A stretch of 64,000 nt of DNA from an uncultured Porticoccus sp. (GTDB lineage: Bacteria > Pseudomonadota > Gammaproteobacteria > Pseudomonadales > Porticoccaceae), in assembly GCF_913061305.1 (NCBI RefSeq), contig NZ_CAJXST010000001.1, forward strand, positions 364,868 to 428,867, in the 5' to 3' direction. The translations under genes and the position numbers were made by a program. The notes beneath the pieces are model-generated. The model ran no database searches and was not told where the DNA came from. It saw only the letters and a program-made list of their open reading frames with translations. This document shows, piece by piece, positions 35,701 to 43,716 of this stretch (its first letter is position 1; each line of letters starts with the position of its first letter).

Positions 35701-37053
35701 TTACTCCAGTTCGATGGTCTGTCCCTTGTCGGGGCAGATCGTGGTCCAATTCAGTGTGCGGGTAATATGGTCGGCGAAACCGCGCCTGGCCTCCGTATCA
35801 CCGTGTATCACAAATGTCTGACGTGGCGGATCGGCCTCCCGCAGCCAGGCGGTGAGTTCCGCTTGGTCGGCATGGGCGGAGAGGCCCTCGATGGTTGCGA
35901 CCTGTGCCTCGACCGTCACGTCCTGGCCGAGTATCTGGGCTTGCATGGCGCCGGCTTGCAGTTTGGCCCCCAACGTTCCGGGCGCCTGGTAGCCAACGAT
36001 CAACAGGGTGTTGCGCGCGTCCGGGAGGTAGTGCTTCAAGTGGTGCAGGATACGACCGCCCGTGGCCATGCCGCTGGCAGCGATAATGATCTTGGCGCCA
36101 GCATGGGAGAAGATCTGTTTGGAGTCCTGCACTTTGCGGGTATAGCGGGCGCGACCGCACATTTGTTCACATTCATCGCTGTTCAGGCGGTGGGCCTCGG
36201 GGTAACGGCAGAACAGTTTGGTGGCGTTGATGGCCATGGGACTGTCGAGAAACACGGGCAGATTCGGAATCCGGCCCGCATCGGTGGCCCTGGCCAGCAG
36301 GTGCAGCAGGCTCTGGGCCCGGCCCACCGCAAAGGCCGGGACCACCACGGTGCCACCCCTGTGAGCGGTCTCATTAACCAACTGCTCCAGGGCCAGGGCG
36401 GGATCGGTCGCGGGGTGTTGCCGCGTGCCGTAGGTGGATTCCACCAGCAGGTAATCGGCGCCGGCGAAGGGCTCGGGGGGTTGCATAATGCGATCCACGG
36501 GGCGCCCCAGGTCGCCCGAGAAGCAGAGGCGTCGATCGCCGACCTGCAGATAGAGGCTGGCGGCGCCTAGAATATGGCCGGCGGGGACAAATTGTGCGGT
36601 CACGCCGGGGGAGACAGGGAAAGACCGTTGCATCGGCTGTGGCTGAAAGAGCTTCAGTGTTTTTTCCACATCCTCTTCGCTGTATAGCGGCTCGTGGTCC
36701 GGCGTGCTTAGCCCGTGTCGTTCGAGATAGCCGAAATCCTCATTTTGCAGTCGGGCGGAATCCGGCAGCAAAATGCCGCACAGTTCAGCGGTGGCCGGGG
36801 TGGCATAAATCGGCCCCCGGCAGTCATTGGCCACCAGGGCCGGCAAAAAGCCGCTATGATCGATATGGCCGTGGGTAACCAGGACGGCATCCAGTGTTCC
36901 CGGAGAGAACGGCAGGGCTTCGCGGTTGAAGGCGGCGGCTTCAGGACCACCCTGGAACAACCCGCAATCCACCAGAAGCCGTTGATCCCCGTGCTCCAGC
37001 AGGAAGCGTGAGCCTGTGACGGTATCGGCCGCTCCCAAAAACGTGATCTTCAT
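35701..37053 (-). CDS. Beta-CASP metallo-beta-lactamase ribonuclease-like protein
   Basis: A 450-residue MBL-fold RNA-processing enzyme. The Zn-binding motif VTHGHIDHSGFLP, later His/Asp ligands (VPAGHILGAAS; CFSGDLGRP), the beta-CASP insert (VVPAFAVGRAQ; IIIAASGMATGGRIL) and the C-terminal HADQAEL and IHGD motifs are all present. Such proteins are RNA endo- or exonucleases related to CPSF-73. It is the first gene of the overlapping salvage operon, ending 3 bp before the next start. It could supply nucleotides from RNA to the downstream phosphorylase. Confidence 0.9.
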   Translation of the reverse strand: MKITFLGAADTVTGSRFLLEHGDQRLLVDCGLFQGGPEAAAFNREALPFSPGTLDAVLVTHGHIDHSGFLPALVANDCRGPIYATPATAELCGILLPDSARLQNEDFGYLERHGLSTPDHEPLYSEEDVEKTLKLFQPQPMQRSFPVSPGVTAQFVPAGHILGAASLYLQVGDRRLCFSGDLGRPVDRIMQPPEPFAGADYLLVESTYGTRQHPATDPALALEQLVNETAHRGGTVVVPAFAVGRAQSLLHLLARATDAGRIPNLPVFLDSPMAINATKLFCRYPEAHRLNSDECEQMCGRARYTRKVQDSKQIFSHAGAKIIIAASGMATGGRILHHLKHYLPDARNTLLIVGYQAPGTLGAKLQAGAMQAQILGQDVTVEAQVATIEGLSAHADQAELTAWLREADPPRQTFVIHGDTEARRGFADHITRTLNWTTICPDKGQTIELE

Positions 37054-37130
37054 CGTCTGTCTCTCAATCTTTCAAGTGAAATACGGTGGTGCCTTCAAGT
37101 CGTTGTGGTACGGAACTCGTTACAATTCAT

Positions 37131-37787
37131 TTAGCTGTTCTGGCTTGTCGTTTTGCGCCAGTCGGGAATAAATCGGGGTGTCCCGCGCGCGTACTCCCGC
37201 CACTCGTCCCCGAACTCGTCCTCTGCCGCTTTTTCTTCGCTTTTGGCGAGACGCGCATACATGTAGACGAGCACGGGGTACATGGCGAGGGTCAGCAGGG
37301 TTGGCCATTGGAACAGGAAACCAGTCATGATCAGGATAAAGCCGAGATATTGCGGGTGCTGCATCCGGGCATACAATCCCCGGGTGGCCAGTGCCCCGGC
37401 TTTTTGAGCGGCGTAGAGTTCCTGCCAGCCCCTGGAGATCAACCAGAACCCTCCGCCGATCAATGCAAAGCTAATCAGGTGGAAGGGGCCGAAATGGGGA
37501 TTGGCCTCCCAGCCGAATATCATTTCGAGGAGATGCCCGGCATCGTGGGACAGCCAGTCTATCTGAGGAAAGCGGGATTGCAGCCAGCCCGACAGCAGGT
37601 AGATGGTCAGTGGAAAACCGTACATCTCTGCAAATAATGCCACCAGGAAAGCACTGAATGCGCTGAAGCTGCGCCAGTCCGTGCGGGTTTTCGGCTTGAA
37701 GAAACTCAGCGCAAAGAAAATGAAAACCGCCGAGTTGATGATCACCAGGCCCCACAACCCATAGGCCTGTATGCTTTCATGATTCAT
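37131..37787 (-). CDS. ICMT-like membrane methyltransferase (copy 1)
   Basis: A 218-residue protein with five or six membrane helices, related to isoprenylcysteine carboxyl methyltransferase and NnrU/PEMT-like proteins. FAEMYGFPLTIYLLSGWL is shared almost word for word with the copy at 41985, and GLYARMQHPQYLGFILIM holds the SAM-binding R-H-P-x-Y motif. The substrate in bacteria is unknown; genes like this often accompany copper P-type ATPases. It overlaps the DUF2933 gene by 4 bp. Confidence 0.8.
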   Translation of the reverse strand: MNHESIQAYGLWGLVIINSAVFIFFALSFFKPKTRTDWRSFSAFSAFLVALFAEMYGFPLTIYLLSGWLQSRFPQIDWLSHDAGHLLEMIFGWEANPHFGPFHLISFALIGGGFWLISRGWQELYAAQKAGALATRGLYARMQHPQYLGFILIMTGFLFQWPTLLTLAMYPVLVYMYARLAKSEEKAAEDEFGDEWREYARGTPRFIPDWRKTTSQNS

Positions 37788-38053
37788 GGCTTATTCTCCT
37801 TGTCGTCCTCGGCCTTTTTGTCGAACAACCGATCCAGGGATTTTTCTTCCCGATAGATGACCAGAAGCATTAGCGGACACAGAATCAGTATCAGGTAAAG
37901 CGCCATGCCCCACAGATGGGCTCTGTGCTCCTGCAGGAGAAGCAGTGCGGCAAAAGCGGTGAAACCACAGAAAACAAACCAGTATCGCCAATTCACGAGC
38001 TTGTTCGACTTTTCCCTTCGGGAGCTGTGTCTTTGCTGTGGTTCCTGGTTCAT
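37784..38053 (-). CDS. DUF2933-like small membrane protein (copy 1)
   Basis: An 89-residue protein with two hydrophobic helices (YWFVFCGFTAFAALLLL and MALYLILILCPLMLLVIY) and a charged tail. LILCPLM resembles the LCPLMHLFMH signature of DUF2933 proteins, here without the following His. Function unknown, common in copper and silver islands. It overlaps the ICMT-like gene (ATGA). Confidence 0.6.
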   Translation of the reverse strand: MNQEPQQRHSSRREKSNKLVNWRYWFVFCGFTAFAALLLLQEHRAHLWGMALYLILILCPLMLLVIYREEKSLDRLFDKKAEDDKENKP

Positions 38054-38061
38054 GTGGGCAC

Positions 38062-38427
38062 CTATTTTCGGTTATGCCGGGGTGTTCGGTGACAGCTCCA
38101 GGGTTCATGCTGGGCATTGTCCTTGACGTTCTGATCGACGAAGCGGTAATACTCTTCCTTGAAGTGCGTCCACCAGTCATGCCTGGGTTGGATGCCGTGT
38201 TTTGTCAGAATTTCCTCCACGCAGTCGATACATAATCGGGAGGCATCGTAGGAGAAATCGAGCCTGGCGGATCTCTCGTCGAAAGCGACCTCATCCAGAC
38301 CGTATAACTGGTCAATTTCTGCAATGGCTGCGTTCAGTTGTGCGGTGTCGACGGGCGTTACCAGTGCGAGGTGACGGGCCACCAGGTTGATCTCTGAAAC
38401 GCCCAGTCGATGTTCCTTGTGCTTCAT
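38062..38427 (-). CDS. Hypothetical HMA-like small protein
   Basis: A 121-residue cytoplasmic protein. INLVARHLALVTPVDTAQLN, then LDEVAFDERSARLDFSYDAS and CIDCVEEILTKHGI look like the beta-alpha-beta pattern of an HMA (ferredoxin-like) domain, but the metal-binding M-x-C-x-x-C loop is replaced by a stretch without cysteine. A CIDC pair lies in the second helix. Its C-terminus is His-rich (CHRTPRHNRK). Neighbours suggest a copper-related role. Ends 8 bp before the DUF2933 gene starts. Confidence 0.5.
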   Translation of the reverse strand: MKHKEHRLGVSEINLVARHLALVTPVDTAQLNAAIAEIDQLYGLDEVAFDERSARLDFSYDASRLCIDCVEEILTKHGIQPRHDWWTHFKEEYYRFVDQNVKDNAQHEPWSCHRTPRHNRK

Positions 38428-38495
38428 TTGACGCGGCTCCTTCTGCCCGACAGATTTGAAGGTTCAGCAGTGGGGTAGCGGGACTGCTGTACAGG

Positions 38496-38936
38496 CTATT
38501 TTTTGTGAATATGCTTGCGCAGCTTTTTCTCCTGCGCCTGGTGCTCCTTCATCTGATCCATCATCCCTTGCATCATGCTCCTGTGTTCGCCCATCATGCT
38601 CATGCACTTTTCCATGTTCATGGGCGCCATGTCCTGGCCCTTGTCGCCCGACGGATGTGATGTGCCCATATTCATGCTCATCCTGTGCATGCCGGTTTGC
38701 ATGGCATCCATGTGCTTTTCCATCAATTGCTGGCGTTTTTCCGGGTCTTGCTCGGTTTTTATCTTTTCCATCAGCGTGTGCATTTCCTGCATGTGCTCGT
38801 GCATTGATGCCATAGGTTGATCATGCCTTCCCATGGCGCCGTCCGTTTTGTCGTCGCCGTGTTGATGACTGTCCTGGGCGAAGGCGGGAAGTGCAAGCAC
38901 TGCGGTGAGGGCGATTAGTCTGGACAAATGTTTCAT
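38496..38936 (-). CDS. Met/His-rich periplasmic protein
   Basis: A 146-residue exported protein. The signal peptide (MKHLSRLIALTAVLALPAFA) is followed by a strongly Met/His-rich mature region with helical spacing: MASMHEHMQEMHTLMEKI, MDAMQTGMHRMSMNMG and CMSMMGEHRSMMQGMMD. This suits binding several Cu(I) ions. ATG at 38936 has GGAG 6 nt upstream; a longer in-frame start would hide the signal peptide. Comparable in style to the 13165 protein but longer. Confidence 0.75.
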   Translation of the reverse strand: MKHLSRLIALTAVLALPAFAQDSHQHGDDKTDGAMGRHDQPMASMHEHMQEMHTLMEKIKTEQDPEKRQQLMEKHMDAMQTGMHRMSMNMGTSHPSGDKGQDMAPMNMEKCMSMMGEHRSMMQGMMDQMKEHQAQEKKLRKHIHKK

Positions 38937-39027
38937 GTTGCGCTCCTGGTGGGTAAGTCGAAAATTCGACGTTGTCTGGTAAGGGTTGAACTCGTCTGTT
39001 GTATCCAATATCTGCCGTTGGTTGACA

Positions 39028-39315
39028 CTAGCGCCGTTTGTCAGCCTCTTTTCGGCCTTCCTCCAGCCCCCGGCGATAGGCCTCTTCCGCATCCGGATGT
39101 TGGTGTTCGCCGTGACTCTGCTCTCCGTGACCGTGTCCGCCGTGGCCCTTGTGCATAAAAAGGTGCATCAGTGGGCACAGCAGGATAATCAGAAAGGGGA
39201 GATACGGAAGGACGTGGGCGCCGTGTTCCACAAAGAGAAAATAGAGTGCGGCGCCAATAAGAGTGAGTGTTGCCAGTCCGTGAAGGCTGGTCCAGTATCC
39301 GGGTTTGGTTGACAT
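39028..39315 (-). CDS. DUF2933 family membrane protein (copy 2)
   Basis: A 95-residue protein with the DUF2933 signature: two short hydrophobic helices (LHGLATLTLIGAALYFLFV; LPYLPFLIILLCPLMHLFM) ending in LCPLMHLFMHKGHGGHGHG, a His-rich tail suited to metal binding. Function unknown. It follows the copper P-type ATPase gene by 34 bp on the same strand. Confidence 0.75.
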   Translation of the reverse strand: MSTKPGYWTSLHGLATLTLIGAALYFLFVEHGAHVLPYLPFLIILLCPLMHLFMHKGHGGHGHGEQSHGEHQHPDAEEAYRRGLEEGRKEADKRR

Positions 39316-39349
39316 GATGGTGTCTCCTATGGACTCGGTGATTCGTTAT

Positions 39350-41869
39350 CTACTCGGTTTCAGGTTGGTTACTCACGTTCAACTTGACCCGCTTGAGCAA
39401 GAGTGAGTTGCCAATCACCGAGAGCGAACTCACGGTCATGGCAATCACCCCGATCATGGGGTGCAGCAAACCGATCGCGGCGATGGGAATGGCGGCCACA
39501 TTGTAGGCACTGGCCCAGATCAGGTTTTGCACGATTTTGCCAAAGGTGGCACGCGATAGATGCATGGCTTCCACCACCCCGGTCAGCTCGCCACGCACCA
39601 GGGTGACATCCGCCGCCTCGATGGCCACATCGGCGCCGGCGCCGATGGCAATGCCCACATTGGCCTGTTTGAGAGCCGGCGCATCATTGATGCCGTCGCC
39701 CACCATGGCGACATGATCGCCGTGCTTTTTCTGCAGTTCACGGATCGCATCCACCTTGCCTTCCGGAAGTACACCGGCCCGTACTTCATCGATGCCCACT
39801 TCACTGGCTACCGCGCGCGCCGCGCGTTCGTTGTCGCCGGTGATCATCACCACATGCAAACCCAGTTCGTGCATGCCGCGAATCGCGGCTACCGATTCCT
39901 CCTTGATGGTATCCGCCACCGCGACAATGCCGCAGGCTTTACCGTCAGCCGCGACCAGCACGGCGGTGCGGCCTCGTCCTTCCAGGTCCTCAAGATCCTT
40001 ATCCAGCGCGTCCAGACCGCTGACACCTTCTTCGGCCAACAACTTGCGGTTGCCGATCAGCACCAGCGCACCATCGACCTTTCCGGAAACGCCCCGCGCG
40101 CCGGTGGAACGAAATTCCGTCACCTCGCCTGGCTTCACACTGCGCTCGCCGGCGCCCTCAACAATGGCGCGGGCAATGGGATGCTCAGAGGCATTTTCCA
40201 CCGTCGCCGCCCACTGCAATAATTGTTGCTCGGTCACGCCTTCGGCCACGGCCACTTCGGTCAGTTTGGGTTCGCCCCGTGTGATGGTGCCGGTTTTGTC
40301 CAGTACCATCACCTTGACGTCCTTGAAGGTCTGAATGGCCTCGCCGGAGCGGATCAGGATGCCTCGCTCGGCACCGATACCCGAGCCGACCATTAGTGCG
40401 GTCGGCGTCGCCAGACCGAGAGCACAGGGACAGGCGATAACCAGCACTGCAATGGCAGCGAGAATAGCCAGCACCGGAGTGCTTGCTGTGGGGTCGACCC
40501 AGGGCAGAAATCCTGCGCCCCAGACCAGTATCGGCTGCAGACTATCGGCGGCGACCAACCAGATGACAAAGCTCGCCAGGGCGATCAGGAGGACGACCGG
40601 TACAAAGCGCCCGGTCATGCGATCGGCGAATTCCTGTATGGGCACCCGAGATCCCTGTGCCTGTTCCACCAGTTTGATCACCTGGGACAAAAAGGTATCG
40701 CCCCCCACCTTGGTGGCTTTTACCCGCAGTCGCCCCTCCTTATTGATGGTAGCACCAATAACGGTATCGCCCGGCGCTTTGTATACCGGTACCGATTCAC
40801 CGGTGGCAATGGACTCATCCAGATGGCTCTCGCCTTCCACTACTTCGCCGTCGGTTGGCACCTTGTCGCCGGGGCGGATGACCATGATATCCCCCGGCTG
40901 GAGCTCCTTGATGGGTACTTCCTGCTCCTCGCCGTCGCGCTCCACCCGTGCGGTTTTGGCACCCAGGGTCAACAGCTTGCGGATCGCCTGGGACGCTCTG
41001 CCTTTGGCTTTGGCCTCGAGATAACGCCCGAGCAGGTGAAAAGTCATGATGGTGGCGGCCATCTCGATAAACGAGGTCATGGTGACGAAAAAGCCCGCCA
41101 GACCGATCAGGTAGGGCGGCGCGCTGCCCATAGAAATCAGCACATCCATGTTAAAGGTGCGGTTGGTGAGCGAGCGCCAGGTGGACTTATGGGTGGCCGC
41201 GCCGCCGTACAAAAACACCACCGGAAACGCGAGCACCGCGATAATGGCCAGATAACCGGGGATTGGCTGCCAGAACATGTGGGGGATCATCAACAGCATG
41301 ATCAGGGTGGTCGGTACGCCGGCAATCCACAAGCGCTTGAGCGCCTGGCGCAAGTAGGCGTCTTCTATATCGGCATCCTTACCCACATCGTCATCCTCAG
41401 CCTCGGAAGAGACCTGGGCAACGTCGTAACCGGCTTTTTCCACCGCTTGTCTGAGCTGGTCAGCCGTGGGGCCGCTCTCGGCCACCTCAACGTGAACCTT
41501 GTGGCTGGCGATACTGGTGCTGATTTGCGTGACGCCATCGAGTCGCTGTAGAGACTCGCGCACAATACCGGCACAGTGATCCGAGCCCATGCCCGGGACA
41601 ATTAGCTGGACGCCTTTGCCAGCTCCGGAGCTAATGGCCGAGGCGACGTCGTAGCCTGCCTTTTCCACGGCTGTGCGGATATCGCTCAGTTCCAGCTTGC
41701 CGGGGTCGTAGTGGGCTTCCACGCGGTGAGCGGCAATGTTGGTGGTAATTTCATCCACACCGTCCAGACGCTTCAGCGAGGTTTTTACAATGCCGGCGCA
41801 ATGGTCTGATCCCATGCCCGGCACAGTCAGTTTCGCCAGGGCGTTTGTAGATTTTGATTCAGTGCTCAT
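39350..41869 (-). CDS. P1B-type copper-translocating ATPase with atypical HMA domains
   Basis: An 839-residue Cu(I)-exporting ATPase. Transport motifs are intact: VIACPCALGLATP (CPC ion site), LDKTGTITRGEP (phosphorylated Asp), GDGINDAPAL, the HP motif ENASEHPIARA and late-helix ligands YNVAAIP and MTVSSLSV. Two N-terminal HMA domains each read PGMGSDHCAGIV (residues 17-28 and 92-103), so the usual M-x-C-x-x-C becomes G-S-D-H-C with one cysteine. ATG at 41869 overlaps the 41-residue upstream gene by 11 bp. It exports cytoplasmic copper to the periplasmic CopA/Cus systems. Confidence 0.93.
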   Translation of the reverse strand: MSTESKSTNALAKLTVPGMGSDHCAGIVKTSLKRLDGVDEITTNIAAHRVEAHYDPGKLELSDIRTAVEKAGYDVASAISSGAGKGVQLIVPGMGSDHCAGIVRESLQRLDGVTQISTSIASHKVHVEVAESGPTADQLRQAVEKAGYDVAQVSSEAEDDDVGKDADIEDAYLRQALKRLWIAGVPTTLIMLLMIPHMFWQPIPGYLAIIAVLAFPVVFLYGGAATHKSTWRSLTNRTFNMDVLISMGSAPPYLIGLAGFFVTMTSFIEMAATIMTFHLLGRYLEAKAKGRASQAIRKLLTLGAKTARVERDGEEQEVPIKELQPGDIMVIRPGDKVPTDGEVVEGESHLDESIATGESVPVYKAPGDTVIGATINKEGRLRVKATKVGGDTFLSQVIKLVEQAQGSRVPIQEFADRMTGRFVPVVLLIALASFVIWLVAADSLQPILVWGAGFLPWVDPTASTPVLAILAAIAVLVIACPCALGLATPTALMVGSGIGAERGILIRSGEAIQTFKDVKVMVLDKTGTITRGEPKLTEVAVAEGVTEQQLLQWAATVENASEHPIARAIVEGAGERSVKPGEVTEFRSTGARGVSGKVDGALVLIGNRKLLAEEGVSGLDALDKDLEDLEGRGRTAVLVAADGKACGIVAVADTIKEESVAAIRGMHELGLHVVMITGDNERAARAVASEVGIDEVRAGVLPEGKVDAIRELQKKHGDHVAMVGDGINDAPALKQANVGIAIGAGADVAIEAADVTLVRGELTGVVEAMHLSRATFGKIVQNLIWASAYNVAAIPIAAIGLLHPMIGVIAMTVSSLSVIGNSLLLKRVKLNVSNQPETE

Positions 41870-41984
41870 TTTTGCTTCCTGGCTTTTCAGAATTCGATCG
41901 CTTGCGTCGCAGGTTCCAACCCACAAGGGCGAAAACAAGCAAAAGGACAATACCGCTGATGATGGTCGTGATTTCTAGGTCCAT
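41859..41984 (-). CDS. 41-residue single-helix membrane peptide
   Basis: A short gene between the ICMT-like protein and the copper ATPase. It encodes MDLEITTIISGIVLLLVFAL and then a basic tail (WNLRRKRSNSEKPGSK), one membrane helix with the positive end inside. AGGAG lies 6 nt before the ATG, which directly abuts the upstream stop (TGAATG). Its own stop overlaps the ATPase start by 11 bp. The packing argues that it is translated, perhaps as an ATPase accessory subunit, in the way small CcoS- or KdpF-like peptides work. Confidence 0.65.
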   Translation of the reverse strand: MDLEITTIISGIVLLLVFALVGWNLRRKRSNSEKPGSKNEH

Positions 41985-42605
41985 TCAGGACTCCTGTCGC
42001 AGTAGATCATTGAGATTGGGGAAGAACATCGGAACCCGCTGTTGATAGTCGCGGTATTCATCGCCGAACTGTTCCAGCATCTGACGCTCCTCCCTGCGAG
42101 CCAGTAGCGTGTAGGCCAGCAAAATCACTGGAAACGCAATCACAGAAAGAATGGTTGGCCAGTGCACAACCCCTTCGCCGAAGACGATGAGAAACAGACC
42201 CGTGTATTGTGGATGACGAACGTGCGCATAGATGCCATCGGTCATCAGTATCGTACTGCGTCGCGCCAGGTGAATGCGTCGCCAGCCGTCAGCGACCAGG
42301 GTTGCACCGAAGAACACCAGACTATAGCCGATCAGCATGGCGACGATGTGAGCGGTAGGTGTGCCAAACAGTTGTGCCCACAGGTTGCCCCCTTCGCCCC
42401 AAGCCAGATCGAGGCCGAAAAACCGCGCGAGAAAGTAGATGGTCAGGGGAAATCCGTACATCTCGGCGTAGAAGGCAATAATAAAAGCCTGAAGAACGCC
42501 TGCGCGCGTCCACTCTTTCCAGCTTTCCGGCGCCAGATAGCGGTACATCAACCACGAGACAACAACGGTGACGATAATCGCCAAACCCCAGGCACCTACA
42601 TGCAT
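41985..42605 (-). CDS. ICMT-like membrane methyltransferase (copy 2)
   Basis: A 206-residue integral membrane protein of the isoprenylcysteine methyltransferase-like family. AFYAEMYGFPLTIYFLARFF and GIYAHVRHPQYTGLFLIVFG (SAM-binding R-H-P-x-Y) match copy 1 at 37131; the two are clear paralogues with different flanks. Directly followed by the 41-residue peptide and the copper ATPase. The methyl acceptor is unknown. Confidence 0.8.
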   Translation of the reverse strand: MHVGAWGLAIIVTVVVSWLMYRYLAPESWKEWTRAGVLQAFIIAFYAEMYGFPLTIYFLARFFGLDLAWGEGGNLWAQLFGTPTAHIVAMLIGYSLVFFGATLVADGWRRIHLARRSTILMTDGIYAHVRHPQYTGLFLIVFGEGVVHWPTILSVIAFPVILLAYTLLARREERQMLEQFGDEYRDYQQRVPMFFPNLNDLLRQES

Positions 42606-42700
42606 TCGGTTATTCCTCTTTCCGCGACACCAGAATCAACTAAAACAAATTTTTGCGCCATCATGCCGACCTTTAATGATTTCCAGATCGGGACTTTTCT

Positions 42701-43120
42701 TCAACTGGGAAGTCCGTCATCACTGAACTCCTCGATCAGATGGCAGATCATGTCTCCCGTCGGTTCCCGGTCTGGCTTTCGGCTCCATGCATCGATGGCG
42801 TCCATCATGCGCCGTCGAAGCCGCGAACTGTCTTGAAATTGCTTTTCGTTTTCCGTCAGTCGCTGCTGAATCAACTCTCTGACAAGCGGACAGGGTGAGT
42901 GCCCCTGGTCGGCGGTATGCAGGATGCGACCGATATCCTCCACCGAAAAACCCAGTTGCCTGGCACTCAGAATGAAACGCAGCAGACGCCGGTCTGTCGG
43001 ACTGTATACCTTGTAGCCGTTGGAAGGGTTCTTTGCCGGTTTGAGATAGCCGATACGGGTGTAAAAGCGTACCGTGTCGGCGGTCACTCCGATCTCTCTG
43101 GCCAGTTGATTGACACGCAT
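42701..43120 (-). CDS. MerR family heavy-metal regulator
   Basis: A 139-residue MerR-type activator. The N-terminal helix-turn-helix reads VNQLAREIGVTADTVRFYTR, followed by LKPAKNPSNGYKVY and a dimerisation helix. Two cysteines, in GHSPCPLVREL and GDMICHLIEEF, are likely metal ligands; their spacing differs from both CueR (CPIIENLSGCC) and MerR. It heads the minus-strand unit with the ICMT-like gene, membrane peptide and copper ATPase and probably controls it. Copper is the likely signal from context only. Confidence 0.85.
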   Translation of the reverse strand: MRVNQLAREIGVTADTVRFYTRIGYLKPAKNPSNGYKVYSPTDRRLLRFILSARQLGFSVEDIGRILHTADQGHSPCPLVRELIQQRLTENEKQFQDSSRLRRRMMDAIDAWSRKPDREPTGDMICHLIEEFSDDGLPS

Positions 43121-43153
43121 TGGGTCGTATCCCTTTCGTCACCTTTATGGTCA

Positions 43154-43182
43154 AGACTAGATACCTCCACGAGGTCTGACAA
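43154..43182 (-). promoter_or_regulatory. Candidate MerR-type promoter
   Basis: On the minus strand TTGTCA (43177-43182) and TAGTCT (43154-43159) are separated by 17 bp, and the spacer holds the dyad ACCTC-GTG-GAGGT (43163-43175). It lies about 35 bp upstream of the MerR start. A spacer dyad is the hallmark of MerR-family control, although those promoters usually have 19-20 bp. Confidence 0.45.
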
Positions 43183-43542
43183 TGATCTATGTCAAGGTAA
43201 CAGGTTATAGACATAGGTTTTAATAACAGCCGACTTATGATGAACCTGTGTCCCGGGCACAAGTCAAGCAGTACTCGAATTTTCGGGGTACCCCAACTTT
43301 TTATCATTGGGTATGCCCGACAGCACCCTGGGGCGAGGAGTATTGATGACACTCCTCTGCCAGCTAATGGCAGTGCAATTTATCAGCAATTCGGGGTAGA
43401 AACGCGTCGCCTCCTTGGTTGGCGCGAACTCCCTACGAAGCGGTTTCGCGATGAATTCGATATGCAGCATTGCCGACTATGAACCATGTAACCGTTGTCG
43501 TTGAGCATAGAGGGAAACGTCTTTCCTCAGCATGACGCCATG
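43183..43542. other. Intergenic region between divergent copper units
   Basis: About 360 bp without a supported gene. An 81-codon open frame (43237-43482, plus) has no ribosome site and no recognisable sequence. Its right end carries cop box 2. Confidence 0.5.
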
Positions 43543-43571
43543 ATTACAACTATGTAATGTTGGCGTAATCT
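43543..43571 (+). promoter_or_regulatory. cop box 2 and promoter
   Basis: ATTACAACTATGTAAT (43543-43558) matches cop box 1 in 13 of 16 positions, including ATTACAA on the left and TGTAAT on the right. TAATCT (43566-43571) follows after 7 bp, the same distance as in both directions at box 1. It should make the cus operon part of the CopR regulon. Confidence 0.8.
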
Positions 43572-43716
43572 TGCTGTTGGTTCTGCTTTCTTATTATTAG
43601 CAATGAAATGTCTCCGTTATCCGCCATTCTTGTCGAACAGGATATGCGAGAGACCGGTAAAGATTGATCTATCGCGAAGAGTATCAGCGATTCGGCACAG
43701 ACAAAGGTGTGGTTGG

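Noticed and set aside
43237..43482. 81-codon open frame between the two copper units
   Set aside because: No ribosome site or coding-like sequence; the region is better explained as regulatory.
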